Source: an uncultured Clostridia bacterium (GTDB taxonomy: Bacteria; Bacillota; Clostridia; Christensenellales; Borkfalkiaceae). Taken from it: a stretch of DNA of 43,982 nucleotides. The notes beneath the pieces are model-generated. The model saw only the letters and a list, made by a program, of their open reading frames with translations, made no database searches and was not told the DNA's origin. The DNA lies in contig CAMFEK010000012.1 of assembly GCA_945949395.1 (NCBI GenBank), forward strand, positions 1-43,982. Reading direction: 5' to 3'. A program made the translations under genes and the position numbers. Numbering within the stretch: the stretch's first letter is position 1; each line of letters opens with the position of its first letter. Shown piece after piece: positions 18,442 through 25,432 of the stretch.

Positions 18442-18469
18442 TTTCCAACAACGCATGGCAAATCGTAAT

Positions 18470-18546
18470 GCGCCTGTAGCTCAGCTGGATAGAGCAGCGC
18501 CCTTCTAAGGCGCGTGTCAGGAGTTCGAATCTCTTCAGGCGCACCA
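18470..18546 (+). tRNA. tRNA-Arg (anticodon TCT)
   Basis: GCGCCTG pairs with CAGGCGC, the anticodon loop CTTCTAA gives TCT (reads AGA/AGG), the T-loop is TTCGAAT, and CCA is encoded. Confidence 0.96.
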
Positions 18547-18553
18547 AATAAAT

Positions 18554-18631
18554 GGCGGGCGTAGCTCAGTTGGTTAGAGCGCCAGATTGTGGCCCTGGAG
18601 GTCGTGAGTTCGATTCTCGTCGCCCGCCCCA
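18554..18631 (+). tRNA. tRNA-His (anticodon GTG)
   Basis: The anticodon arm CCAGA-TTGTGGC-CCTGG gives GTG. The extra 5' G (18554) facing the discriminator C is the -1 G specific to tRNA-His. CCA is encoded. Confidence 0.96.
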
Positions 18632-18647
18632 TTTATTTTGAATTTAT

Positions 18648-18723
18648 TGGGGTGTAGCCAAGCGGTTAAGGCATCGGATTTTGATTCCGACACTCGTAAG
18701 TTCAAATCTTGCCACCCCAGCCA
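18648..18723 (+). tRNA. tRNA-Gln (anticodon TTG)
   Basis: TGGGGTG pairs with CACCCCA, the anticodon arm TCGGA-TTTTGAT-TCCGA gives TTG, the discriminator is G, and CCA is encoded. The U1-A72 pair is typical of tRNA-Gln. Confidence 0.95.
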
Positions 18724-18733
18724 AAAGATATAC

Positions 18734-18809
18734 GGCCCATTAGCTCAGGCGGTAGAGCACTTGACTTTTAATCAAGGTGTCTGGAGTTCGAATCTCCAAT
18801 GGACCACCA
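18734..18809 (+). tRNA. tRNA-Lys (anticodon TTT), with an acceptor-stem mismatch
   Basis: The anticodon arm CTTGA-CTTTTAA-TCAAG gives TTT. The acceptor strands GGCCCAT and ATGGACC pair except at position 3-70, which is C opposite A. The T-arm (TGGAG-TTCGAAT-CTCCA) and encoded CCA are normal. Confidence 0.94.
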
Positions 18810-18816
18810 AATGTAT

Positions 18817-18892
18817 GCACCTTTAGCTCAGTTGGTAGAGCAACTGACTCTTAATCAGTGGGCCCAGGGTTCGAGTCCCTGAAGGTGCACCA
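18817..18892 (+). tRNA. tRNA-Lys (anticodon CTT), copy 1
   Basis: GCACCTT pairs with AAGGTGC, the anticodon arm ACTGA-CTCTTAA-TCAGT gives CTT (reads AAG), and CCA is encoded. It is identical to the next tRNA gene. Confidence 0.95.
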
Positions 18893-18909
18893 CATTTACA
18901 ATTTTATAT

Positions 18910-18985
18910 GCACCTTTAGCTCAGTTGGTAGAGCAACTGACTCTTAATCAGTGGGCCCAGGGTTCGAGTCCCTGAAGGTGCACCA
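18910..18985 (+). tRNA. tRNA-Lys (anticodon CTT), copy 2
   Basis: This is an exact tandem copy of the 18817-18892 tRNA gene, separated by 17 bases. It is the last tRNA of the array and directly precedes the operon terminator and the redox module. Confidence 0.95.
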
Positions 18986-18991
18986 AAGAAG

Positions 18992-19030
18992 AAAAATACG
19001 AACCGTTGTTGTAAACGGCTCGTATTTTTT
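18992..19030 (+). terminator. Terminator of the tRNA operon
   Basis: AAAAATACGA plus CCGTT on the left pairs with AACGG plus TCGTATTTTT on the right, with one A/C internal mismatch, ending in a T6 run at 19025-19030. It is a strong Rho-independent terminator. Confidence 0.88.
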
Positions 19031-19082
19031 GTTGCTAACGATTATTTCGGGATTAGATTTAGAATTTAATAACACATATCCT

Positions 19083-19111
19083 AGCAGTAAGAGAAGCCAA
19101 CTCTTACTGCT
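19083..19111. repeat. Isolated perfect hairpin between tRNA terminator and thioredoxin promoter
   Basis: AGCAGTAAGAG (19083-19093) and CTCTTACTGCT (19101-19111) form a perfect 11-bp stem with a 7-base loop. A T-run comes only about 20 bases later. It could be a left-over terminator marking the edge of the redox module; nothing else is seen in 19031-19146. Confidence 0.5.
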
Positions 19112-19146
19112 TCTTCAAATTATTATTTTTTTATTTCCTTTGAAAA

Positions 19147-19187
19147 GTGATATTGTCACAGAAATAATTTTTATTATGAGTTATAAT
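19147..19187 (+). promoter_or_regulatory. Activator-type promoter of the thioredoxin operon
   Basis: GTGATATTGTCAC (19147-19159), followed by AGAAA, is centred 29 bases before a consensus TATAAT (19182-19187), and no -35 box is present at the correct distance. This is the geometry of a class II Crp/Fnr-activated promoter (site centred near -41). The same motif and spacing recur at 23338-23378. Confidence 0.65.
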
Positions 19188-19218
19188 TAAGGCGTAAAAG
19201 ACAAAAGGAGGACTGAAA

Positions 19219-19524
19219 ATGTCTGTAATAACCATCAATAAGGAAAATTATGTGAACGAAGTAATCAACTCTGAAAAGCCCGTGCTTTTAGATTTCTATG
19301 CCGATTGGTGCGGTCCCTGCCGTTTTGTTGCTCCCATCGTTTCGGCTATTGCCGAAGAGAGAGCCGATATTAAGGTAGGCAAAATCAACGTGGACGAGCA
19401 ATCGTACCTTGCTTCGCAATTCGGCATAATGAGCATACCCACTTTGGCGGTCGTTAAAGGCGGAAAGGTTGTTAATATCTCCGTCGGTGCAAAGCCCAAA
19501 GAAGCTATTTTGGCAATGCTATAA
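19219..19524 (+). CDS. Thioredoxin
   Basis: The 101-residue protein has the WCGPC active site (Cys31, Cys34), the preceding VLLDFYAD strand and the cis-proline segment MSIPTLAVVKGG. It reduces protein disulfides in the cytosol. AAAGGAGG precedes the ATG. It opens a compact operon with a rhodanese (10 bases later), a CoA-disulfide reductase and a rubredoxin, so it probably serves sulfur/peroxide stress rather than general reduction. No thioredoxin reductase gene is adjacent. Confidence 0.95.
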   Translation: MSVITINKENYVNEVINSEKPVLLDFYADWCGPCRFVAPIVSAIAEERADIKVGKINVDEQSYLASQFGIMSIPTLAVVKGGKVVNISVGAKPKEAILAML

Positions 19525-19534
19525 GGAGAAAACT

Positions 19535-19855
19535 ATGGGAATATTTTCGTTTTTACGCTCTCCCGACATTAACGACGGCGTTGCAGAGTTTAGTAAGACA
19601 AACGGTGCGGTATTGCTTGACGTGAGGACGGTTGAAGAATATCGAGGCGGTCATATTCAAAATAGTATCAATCTACCCCTTGACAAAATAGGCTTGGTGG
19701 AAGATACTATTAAAGATAAGAATACGCCCGTCTACGTCTACTGTTTAAGCGGAGGCAGAAGCGGAAGGGCGGTTGCCTACTTAAAACAAGTCGGTTATAC
19801 TAACGTCAAGAATATAGGCGGTATATCCGCATATAGCGGAAAGGTTGTTAAATAA
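19535..19855 (+). CDS. Single-domain rhodanese
   Basis: The start at 19535 follows AAGGAG and gives 106 residues. It has the rhodanese core (VLLDVRTVEEYRGGHI, near residue 27) and the active loop CLSGGRSG with Cys70, which carries persulfide sulfur. It is cytosolic and lies 0 bases from the CoA-disulfide reductase gene, whose product has another rhodanese domain. An upstream in-frame codon at 19469 would lie within the thioredoxin gene and is not used. Confidence 0.9.
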   Translation: MGIFSFLRSPDINDGVAEFSKTNGAVLLDVRTVEEYRGGHIQNSINLPLDKIGLVEDTIKDKNTPVYVYCLSGGRSGRAVAYLKQVGYTNVKNIGGISAYSGKVVK

Positions 19856-21553
19856 ATGAAAGTTGTAATAATTGGCGGTGTGGCAGGCGGTGCTACGGCT
19901 GCGGCGAGAATACGCAGGCTTGACGAAAAGGCGGAGATTATAGTCTTTGAAAAGTCGGGCTATATTTCCTATGCAAATTGTGGTTTACCCTACTATATAG
20001 GCGGAGTAATTGAAGATAAAGGCGATTTAACCTTGCAGACGCCCCAAAGCTTTTACTCTCGTTTTAGGGTGGATATGCGCGTTAAACACGAGGTTATTTC
20101 AATCAACCCCGACAGAAAGTCGGTAACGGTCAAAGACCTTGAAAGCGGTGTTACTTTTGAAGAGACTTACGATAAGCTTTTAATCTCCACTGGCGCAAAA
20201 CCCGTTCAGCCTCCTTCTGAAAAGACGGCAAAGGGCAATGTCTTCACCCTTCGTACTGTGGAAGATACGCTTGCTATAAGGCAGTACGTGGAAGAAAACA
20301 AACCTAAATCCGCAGTCGTTGCAGGAGGCGGTTTTATCGGCATAGAGGTTGCTGAAAACTTAAAAGAGCTTGGTTTGGACGTTACAATCGTTCAGGGCGG
20401 TTTACAACTGTTAACGCCACTTGACTACGATATGGCTTCCTTTATCCATGCAGAGGTGAGAAGACAGGGAATAAATCTCCTGCTCAACCGCAGGGTAGAG
20501 GGGATAGAAGAAGTTGATGGCAATACTACAGTTAAACTTAAAGGTTGTAACTCCTTAACCGCAGATATGGTTATACTTGCAATAGGCGTTTCGCCCGACA
20601 CCCGCCTTGCAAAAGAGGCAGGGTTAAAGCTTGGCATAAAGGGCAGTATAGTCGTGAACGAGAAAATGGAAACTCCGGTTCCCGATATATATGCCGTGGG
20701 CGACGCCGTGCAGATCAAAAATTTTGTAACGGGCAATGACGGGCTTATATCACTTGCAGGTCCTGCCAATAAGCAGGGCAGGGTTGCGGCGGACAATATC
20801 TGCGGTAAAGAAAGTGAATATTCAGGCGGTCAGAGCAGCTTTATAATCAAGATTTTCGGGTTGACTGCGGCGTCTACGGGAATTAACCAGAATATGGCAA
20901 AACAGGCAGGGATAGATTACGATAAGGTTATTTTATCCCCTATGAGCCACGCAGGTTACTACCCCGGCGGAAAGACAATGACTATGAAAGTGCTGTTTGA
21001 GAAAGGTACTTATAGATTATTAGGTGCGCAGATTGTCGGTTACGTCGGCGTGGATAAGCGCATAGACGTGCTTGCAACGGCAATACGTGCAGGGGTTAAG
21101 GCGTATGAGCTTGCAGAGCTTGATTTAGCCTACGCACCGCCCTATTCTTCAGCCAAAGATCCCGTCAATATGGCAGGGTTTATGATTGAAAATATAAAAG
21201 ACGGAATCGTTAAACAGTGGTATATCGAAGACGAGGAGAGGCTGTTAAACGATAATAACGTAATCCTGCTCGATACAAGGACGGTAAAAGAATTTGCAAG
21301 GGGACATATTGAAGGTTTTAAAAACATACCCGTGGACGAACTGCGTGAAAGGCTTCACGAGTTGGATAAATCTAAGCCCGTGTACGTCATCTGTCAAAGC
21401 GGTTTACGCAGCTATATTGCCAGCCGAATACTTGAAGGCAACGGGTTTGAAGCCTACAACTTTGCAGGCGGCTATCGCTACTATGAAGCGGTGAAAAAGG
21501 ATAAAGCGTTGATTGAAAAAACACTCCCTTGCGGAATGGACGGGCAGGGATAA
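19856..21553 (+). CDS. CoA-disulfide reductase with C-terminal rhodanese domain
   Basis: The 565-residue flavoprotein begins VVIIGGVAGGATAAARIRR (FAD-binding), with the single redox cysteine in SYANCGLPYY (Cys42) that defines CoA-disulfide/persulfide reductases. A NAD(P)H site (VVAGGGFIGIEVAEN) is near residue 154 and a second FAD motif (PDIYAVGDAVQ) near 277. A rhodanese domain from about 460 ends in VICQSGLRS with Cys513. This two-domain CoADR-Rhd type reduces CoA polysulfides/persulfides or disulfides with NAD(P)H. The start abuts the rhodanese stop. It likely handles sulfane sulfur together with its neighbours. Confidence 0.92.
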   Translation: MKVVIIGGVAGGATAAARIRRLDEKAEIIVFEKSGYISYANCGLPYYIGGVIEDKGDLTLQTPQSFYSRFRVDMRVKHEVISINPDRKSVTVKDLESGVTFEETYDKLLISTGAKPVQPPSEKTAKGNVFTLRTVEDTLAIRQYVEENKPKSAVVAGGGFIGIEVAENLKELGLDVTIVQGGLQLLTPLDYDMASFIHAEVRRQGINLLLNRRVEGIEEVDGNTTVKLKGCNSLTADMVILAIGVSPDTRLAKEAGLKLGIKGSIVVNEKMETPVPDIYAVGDAVQIKNFVTGNDGLISLAGPANKQGRVAADNICGKESEYSGGQSSFIIKIFGLTAASTGINQNMAKQAGIDYDKVILSPMSHAGYYPGGKTMTMKVLFEKGTYRLLGAQIVGYVGVDKRIDVLATAIRAGVKAYELAELDLAYAPPYSSAKDPVNMAGFMIENIKDGIVKQWYIEDEERLLNDNNVILLDTRTVKEFARGHIEGFKNIPVDELRERLHELDKSKPVYVICQSGLRSYIASRILEGNGFEAYNFAGGYRYYEAVKKDKALIEKTLPCGMDGQG

Positions 21554-21604
21554 CTAAAGAATAAAAGAGGAAAGTATATAATTAAAAATAAGGAGGTAAC
21601 GAAA

Positions 21605-21763
21605 ATGAAATACGTATGCGACGTGTGCGGTTACGTCTATGACGAAGAGGCGGGCGAACCCGAAAACGGAATTGCTCCCGGCACAAAGTGGGAAGATCTT
21701 CCCGAAGATTATGTATGTCCCCTGTGCGCCGTAGGCAAAGACCAATTCAGCAAAGAAGACTAA
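21605..21763 (+). CDS. Rubredoxin
   Basis: A 52-residue protein with CDVCGYVYD at residues 5-13 and [11 protein letters not shown] near 38, the two CxxC knuckles that bind one iron, and the family's [18 protein letters not shown] stretch. It follows AAGGAGG. It passes single electrons, typically to rubrerythrin or superoxide-reducing proteins, both of which fit the nearby genes. It is the last gene of the thioredoxin operon, before a strong hairpin. Confidence 0.96.
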   Translation: MKYVCDVCGYVYDEEAGEPENGIAPGTKWEDLPEDYVCPLCAVGKDQFSKED

Positions 21764-21768
21764 TTAAA

Positions 21769-21800
21769 ATAGCGTTGAGTTTTGCGAAACTCAACGCTAT
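21769..21800. terminator. Convergent bidirectional terminator
   Basis: A perfect 14-bp stem (21769-21782 with 21787-21800) closes on TGCG. A-rich and T-rich flanks on both sides allow it to end both the rubredoxin transcript and the convergent Crp/Fnr transcript. Confidence 0.85.
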
Positions 21801-21805
21801 AAATT

Positions 21806-22465
21806 TTATTCACCTGCAATTGTCGATAGTCCGTCCGAATCTATAATTTCAATCGTGCCACGGGATAGGGTAATCAATCCCTCGCTAACAAAATACTTCA
21901 ACATTCTCGTTACAACTTCTCTGGGGCTACCCAAATGGTTGCCTATAATTTCGTGTGTTATTTTAAGTTTATTTGTTCCTTCGATATTTGCTTCATTTAT
22001 TAAAAAGGTTGCAAGCCGTCTATCAAAGCTCTTCCACATAATCTGGTCAACAAGCCACATTACGTCCGAAAAACGTGTTGCCATAAGCTCGTTGGTGTAG
22101 TTTGCAAGCGGTGCGGAAATATCCATTATACCCCTATATATGTCCGAGGGAATGACTAAAACTGTAGTGTCTTTTTCGGCGGAGAGGGTAATATCGAACT
22201 GTATGCTGTTTAACATACAGCTGGCGGAAAACAGGCACATATCCCTTTCAAAAAGACGATAGAGGGTTATTTCTCTTCCGTCATCGGATATAGTAAAAGC
22301 ACGCAATTGTCCCTCAATTACGAGTATCAGCCCCGTGCAGTCAGCCGAACCGCTGTGCAGTATCTCGCCTTTGCTAAATACTTTTTCAAGAGCTGAATTT
22401 ATAAGCTTTTCCTGTTGTTCTCCCGTCAACTTATTCCAGACAGGTAAATAGGTTAAGTAATTCAT
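21806..22465 (-). CDS. Crp/Fnr family transcription regulator
   Basis: From ATG 22465 the protein has 219 residues. An N-terminal cyclic-nucleotide-binding-like beta-roll holds LILVIEGQLRAFTISDDGREITLYRLFERDMCLFSAS-type sequence, here without the phosphate-binding PBC motif of cAMP receptors. A long dimer helix and a C-terminal winged helix-turn-helix (THEIIGNHLGSPREVVTRML, near 165) follow. Only scattered cysteines exist, so no Fnr [4Fe-4S] cluster is evident. The consensus promoter predicts transcription starting about four bases before this ATG. It probably controls the flanking redox genes. An upstream ATG at 22504 would lie inside the promoter and is rejected. Confidence 0.88.
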   Translation of the reverse strand: MNYLTYLPVWNKLTGEQQEKLINSALEKVFSKGEILHSGSADCTGLILVIEGQLRAFTISDDGREITLYRLFERDMCLFSASCMLNSIQFDITLSAEKDTTVLVIPSDIYRGIMDISAPLANYTNELMATRFSDVMWLVDQIMWKSFDRRLATFLINEANIEGTNKLKITHEIIGNHLGSPREVVTRMLKYFVSEGLITLSRGTIEIIDSDGLSTIAGE

Positions 22466-22475
22466 AATTACGTTA

Positions 22476-22504
22476 ATTATAATGCCGTAACAAAAAAATG
22501 TCAA
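22476..22504 (-). promoter_or_regulatory. Promoter of the Crp/Fnr regulator
   Basis: On the - strand TTGACA (22504-22499) and TATAAT (22481-22476) are exactly 17 bases apart. The predicted start near 22469 gives an almost leaderless mRNA. The -35 box abuts the palindrome at 22506-22529. Confidence 0.82.
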
Positions 22505-22505
22505 G

Positions 22506-22529
22506 AGTTATTGACATATGTCAATAACT
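22506..22529. promoter_or_regulatory. 24-bp perfect palindrome, likely Crp/Fnr operator
   Basis: The palindrome has the core TTGACATATGTCAA, resembling the Fnr-type TTGAT-N4-ATCAA site. It lies between the divergent promoters of the Crp/Fnr gene and the DUF134-NifX gene. It contains the -35 box of the latter and touches that of the former, so binding would block both. Confidence 0.75.
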
Positions 22530-22539
22530 GTTTTATAAT
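22511..22539 (+). promoter_or_regulatory. Promoter of the DUF134-NifX gene
   Basis: TTGACA (22511-22516) and TATAAT (22534-22539) are exactly 17 bases apart; the -35 box is part of the palindromic operator. Confidence 0.82.
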
Positions 22540-22556
22540 AATACCGAGGTGAAAAT

Positions 22557-23333
22557 ATGGCAAGACCGACAAAAGAGAGAAGAGTTTGTCACTTCCCCGA
22601 AGTGAGTACGTTTGTTCCCGACGGCGAGAATGCTGGACAACCCGTCGTTTTAGCAATCGACGAATATGAGACTATCCGTCTAATCGACAACGAAGGGCTT
22701 TCTCAAGAAGAGTGTGCAACTCAATTGGGGGTGGGCAGAACTACCGTGCAGAGCATTTACGACAGCGCAAGAAAAAAGATTGCCAAGGCGTTGGTTGCAG
22801 GCTGCCCTATTAAAATTGAAGGAGGCAAATACTGCCTTTGCAACGGAAACACGGACTATTGTTATAAATCGGACTGTGCAAAAAGAAAAATTCAAAGCCA
22901 AGTTAAATTGGAAAAAGGAGATAATATTATGAGAATTGCAGTAACTTACGAAAATGGAGAAATCTTTCAACATTTCGGGCATACGCAGACCTTTAAGGTG
23001 TACGATATCGAGGACGGAAAAGTCGTTAGCTCGCAGATTGTTGATACTTTAGGTACGGGCCACGGAGCCTTAGCAGGTTTGCTTGCAAATATAAACGCCG
23101 ACGTCCTTATATGCGGGGGTATAGGCGGCGGTGCGCAGATGGCGTTAAGTCAGGCAGGAGTAAAGCTATACGGCGGAGTTTGCGGCAATGCAGACGAGGC
23201 GGTAGAGGCTTTTATAACGGGTAAGCTCGATTATATTCCCGACGTTCACTGCGACCATCATCACCACGACCACGGTGAAGAACATTCATGCGGAAGTCAC
23301 GGCTGTTCTCACGGTAAGTGCGGAGATAATTAA
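22557..23333 (+). CDS. DUF134 - NifX/NifB-type iron-cluster-binding fusion protein
   Basis: The 258-residue protein joins two families. Residues 1-105 are DUF134: RPTKERRVCHFPE, a helix-turn-helix (LSQEECATQLGVGRTTVQSI) and a cysteine group. Residues 123-235 are the dinitrogenase FeMo-cofactor-like domain (MRIAVTYENGEIFQHFGH, then LICGGIGGGAQ). A metal-chelating tail rich in His and Cys (DHHHHDHGEE, CGSHGCSHGKCG) ends it. NifX-like domains bind iron-sulfur or Fe-Mo clusters; small ones without nitrogenase are common in anaerobes. A metal- or redox-responsive regulator is plausible. An internal ATG at 22929 after AAAGGAG could give the NifX part alone. Confidence 0.85.
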   Translation: MARPTKERRVCHFPEVSTFVPDGENAGQPVVLAIDEYETIRLIDNEGLSQEECATQLGVGRTTVQSIYDSARKKIAKALVAGCPIKIEGGKYCLCNGNTDYCYKSDCAKRKIQSQVKLEKGDNIMRIAVTYENGEIFQHFGHTQTFKVYDIEDGKVVSSQIVDTLGTGHGALAGLLANINADVLICGGIGGGAQMALSQAGVKLYGGVCGNADEAVEAFITGKLDYIPDVHCDHHHHDHGEEHSCGSHGCSHGKCGDN

Positions 23334-23337
23334 GTTT

Positions 23338-23378
23338 GTGATTTTGTCACGGAAAGCAAAAGATAAATACGCTATAAT
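23338..23378 (+). promoter_or_regulatory. Activator-type promoter of the rubrerythrin operon
   Basis: GTGATTTTGTCAC (23338-23350), followed by GGAAA, is centred 29 bases before TATAAT (23373-23378) with no -35 box. Motif and spacing are the same as at 19147-19187, implying the same activator. Confidence 0.65.
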
Positions 23379-23398
23379 TGAATAAAAGGAGGCGTAGA

Positions 23399-24013
23399 AT
23401 GAAAGAATATATTTGTACGGTTTGCGGCTACGTCCATAAAACCGACGGCGAACTGCCGCAAGATTTTGTCTGTCCGCTCTGCGGTGCAGGCAGAGATGCC
23501 TTTAAACTAAAGGAAGAAAACAATGCGCAGACAGCGACAGAAAAGCCCCATACGGAAAAGGAACTTTCCGCAATGGAGATGAGCATAATCTGCTCTAACC
23601 TTGCCCGTGGGTGTGAAAAGCAGTATCTCCCCAAAGAGAGTGAAAACTTTAAAAAGTTATCAGAGTTTTTCCGCTCCAAGGCACAGCCTGAAGACGTGGC
23701 AAGTTATGAAAAACTTCTTGAGCTGATTGAACAGGACTTATCGTCGGGGTTCCCCTACGGAAACGTAGTTGCAGGCGAACAGCCCGATAGGGGTGCGTTG
23801 CGCTGTCAGGTGTGGGCGGAAAAGGTTACGAGAATGTTGCAGTCCCTCCTATTACGCTATAGAACCGAAGGCGATAAAATGCTTGAAAACACGGGCGTTT
23901 ACGTCTGCACGGTCTGCGGTTTTGTGTACGTGGGGAACGAGCCGCCAAAGCTCTGCCCCGTCTGCAAAGTGCCTGACTGGAAATTCGAAAAGGTTGAAAG
24001 GAGGGGAAAATAA
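23399..24013 (+). CDS. Two-rubredoxin-domain protein with central helical domain
   Basis: The ATG at 23399 after AAGGAGG gives 204 residues; the upstream in-frame TTG at 23378 lies in the promoter. An N-terminal rubredoxin-like knuckle pair (CTVCGYVHK at 5-13, CPLCGAG near 26) and a C-terminal pair ([10 protein letters not shown] near 172, CPVCKVPDW near 189) flank a mainly helical middle of about 120 residues. The middle has no complete ExxH diiron set, so it is not an intact rubrerythrin. It may be an electron-transfer partner for the next gene product, which it overlaps by one base (TAATG). The central domain is not recognised. Confidence 0.75.
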   Translation: MKEYICTVCGYVHKTDGELPQDFVCPLCGAGRDAFKLKEENNAQTATEKPHTEKELSAMEMSIICSNLARGCEKQYLPKESENFKKLSEFFRSKAQPEDVASYEKLLELIEQDLSSGFPYGNVVAGEQPDRGALRCQVWAEKVTRMLQSLLLRYRTEGDKMLENTGVYVCTVCGFVYVGNEPPKLCPVCKVPDWKFEKVERRGK

Positions 24014-25155
24014 TGGCTGATAAATATGCGGTTAGAAATTTAAGGCTCTGCACCAAAGACTGCCTGTGTCTGTACGTCTGCCCTACGGGTGCTACCGACA
24101 CGGAGAACAGTATTATAGATACCGATAAATGCATAGGTTGCGGAGCGTGTGCCGAGGCTTGCCCTTCAAGTGCAATCTCGTTAGTACCCAAGGAATTGCC
24201 CCCTCAACAATCTAAAGAAGAAAAGGTGGTAGAGTCGTTAAGGGCTTTAGTTCAAAATAAGGCTAAGGCGGAAAATATAGCCTCGCAACTGCCCGAAGTG
24301 TTGGCGGTTGCGATTGAAAAGTCCTCTCGCCTGATGGCGGAAGATTTGTGCAGAGAGGCAGGTTTTATGCTCCCCCAGAGCGCAAATACACGGGAATTTT
24401 TAGAGAGTATAAAGAGTTATCCCGATATACCTTTAGACGTAGTGAATGCTCTGCTTAACTCGATAAAATATAACGAAAATCAAAAAAATAAAGAGGTAAA
24501 AACTATGAAGAAATGGAAATGCACAGTTTGCGGATACATACACGAAGGTGAGGAAGCACCCGAGAAATGCCCCGTCTGCAAACAGCCCAAGGAAAAGTTT
24601 GTAGAGATTAAGGAAACAAAGAATCCCTATGCAGGCACCAAGACCGAAAAGAACTTGTGGGAAGCATTCGCAGGCGAATCGCAGGCGAGGAACAAGTACA
24701 CCTACTTTGCATCGGTTGCAAAGAAAGCCGGTTATGAGCAGATAGCCGCACTCTTTTTGCAGACTGCCGAGAACGAAAAGGAACACGCTAAACTTTGGTT
24801 TAAGGCATTGGGCGAGCTTGGCAATACGGCGGAGAACCTTCTCCACGCAGCTGAAGGCGAAAACGCTGAATGGACGGATATGTACGACAGAATGGCAAGA
24901 GAGGCAGACGAAGAGGGCTTCCACGATTTGGCAAAGCAGTTCAGAGGCGTTGCCGCAATCGAAAAGTCGCACGAAGAGAGATACCGTGCCCTGCTCAACA
25001 ACGTTGAAACCAAGCAGGTATTCGAAAAGGCTGGCGTTCAGGTTTGGGAGTGCCGCAACTGCGGACACATCGTGGTAGGCACCGCCGCACCCGAAGTATG
25101 CCCCGTATGCAATCACCCTCAGGCATTCTTTGAAGTGAGAAAGGAAAACTATTAA
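24013..25155 (+). CDS. Ferredoxin-helical linker-rubrerythrin fusion (double-rubredoxin rubrerythrin)
   Basis: The 380-residue protein starts with a ferredoxin-like domain. Its second cluster motif, [12 protein letters not shown], is canonical, while the first, [12 protein letters not shown], has CX3CXCX3CP spacing instead of CX2CX2CX3CP. A helical segment (about 60-160) follows. From Met165 a full rubrerythrin appears: an N-terminal rubredoxin ([16 protein letters not shown]), a ferritin-like four-helix diiron domain ([37 protein letters not shown]) and a C-terminal rubredoxin ([18 protein letters not shown]). Rubrerythrin reduces hydrogen peroxide. An in-frame ATG at 24505 after AAAGAGGT could make rubrerythrin separately. 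Confidence 0.85.
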   Translation: MADKYAVRNLRLCTKDCLCLYVCPTGATDTENSIIDTDKCIGCGACAEACPSSAISLVPKELPPQQSKEEKVVESLRALVQNKAKAENIASQLPEVLAVAIEKSSRLMAEDLCREAGFMLPQSANTREFLESIKSYPDIPLDVVNALLNSIKYNENQKNKEVKTMKKWKCTVCGYIHEGEEAPEKCPVCKQPKEKFVEIKETKNPYAGTKTEKNLWEAFAGESQARNKYTYFASVAKKAGYEQIAALFLQTAENEKEHAKLWFKALGELGNTAENLLHAAEGENAEWTDMYDRMAREADEEGFHDLAKQFRGVAAIEKSHEERYRALLNNVETKQVFEKAGVQVWECRNCGHIVVGTAAPEVCPVCNHPQAFFEVRKENY

Positions 25156-25215
25156 TAGAAATAGCGGTCGGCATTTGAATTGGACATTTATTTATATAAT
25201 CAATGAATAAAAATT

Positions 25216-25262
25216 GCCCTGCCCCTTTGCAATATAGCTTTGGAGCAGGGCTTTAAGTTTTG
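25216..25262 (+). terminator. Terminator of the rubrerythrin operon
   Basis: GCCCTGC (25216-25222) pairs with GCAGGGC (25245-25251), flanked by further weak pairs, followed by TTTAAGTTTT. The rest of 25156-25432 shows no gene. Confidence 0.7.
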
Positions 25263-25432
25263 CCTGAATCTGTTGACTACAACACCTTTTTGTTGTCGGC
25301 GCCCGGCTAATACATGGTCGTTTAACATATAAAAATCTCCGAATTAGATTTACGCATTTGCGATGATTGAATTATATGTTGTCAGCTCAAAAAAGCAATA
25401 TATTAGCAAATTTATAAGTTACTAATATGGTA

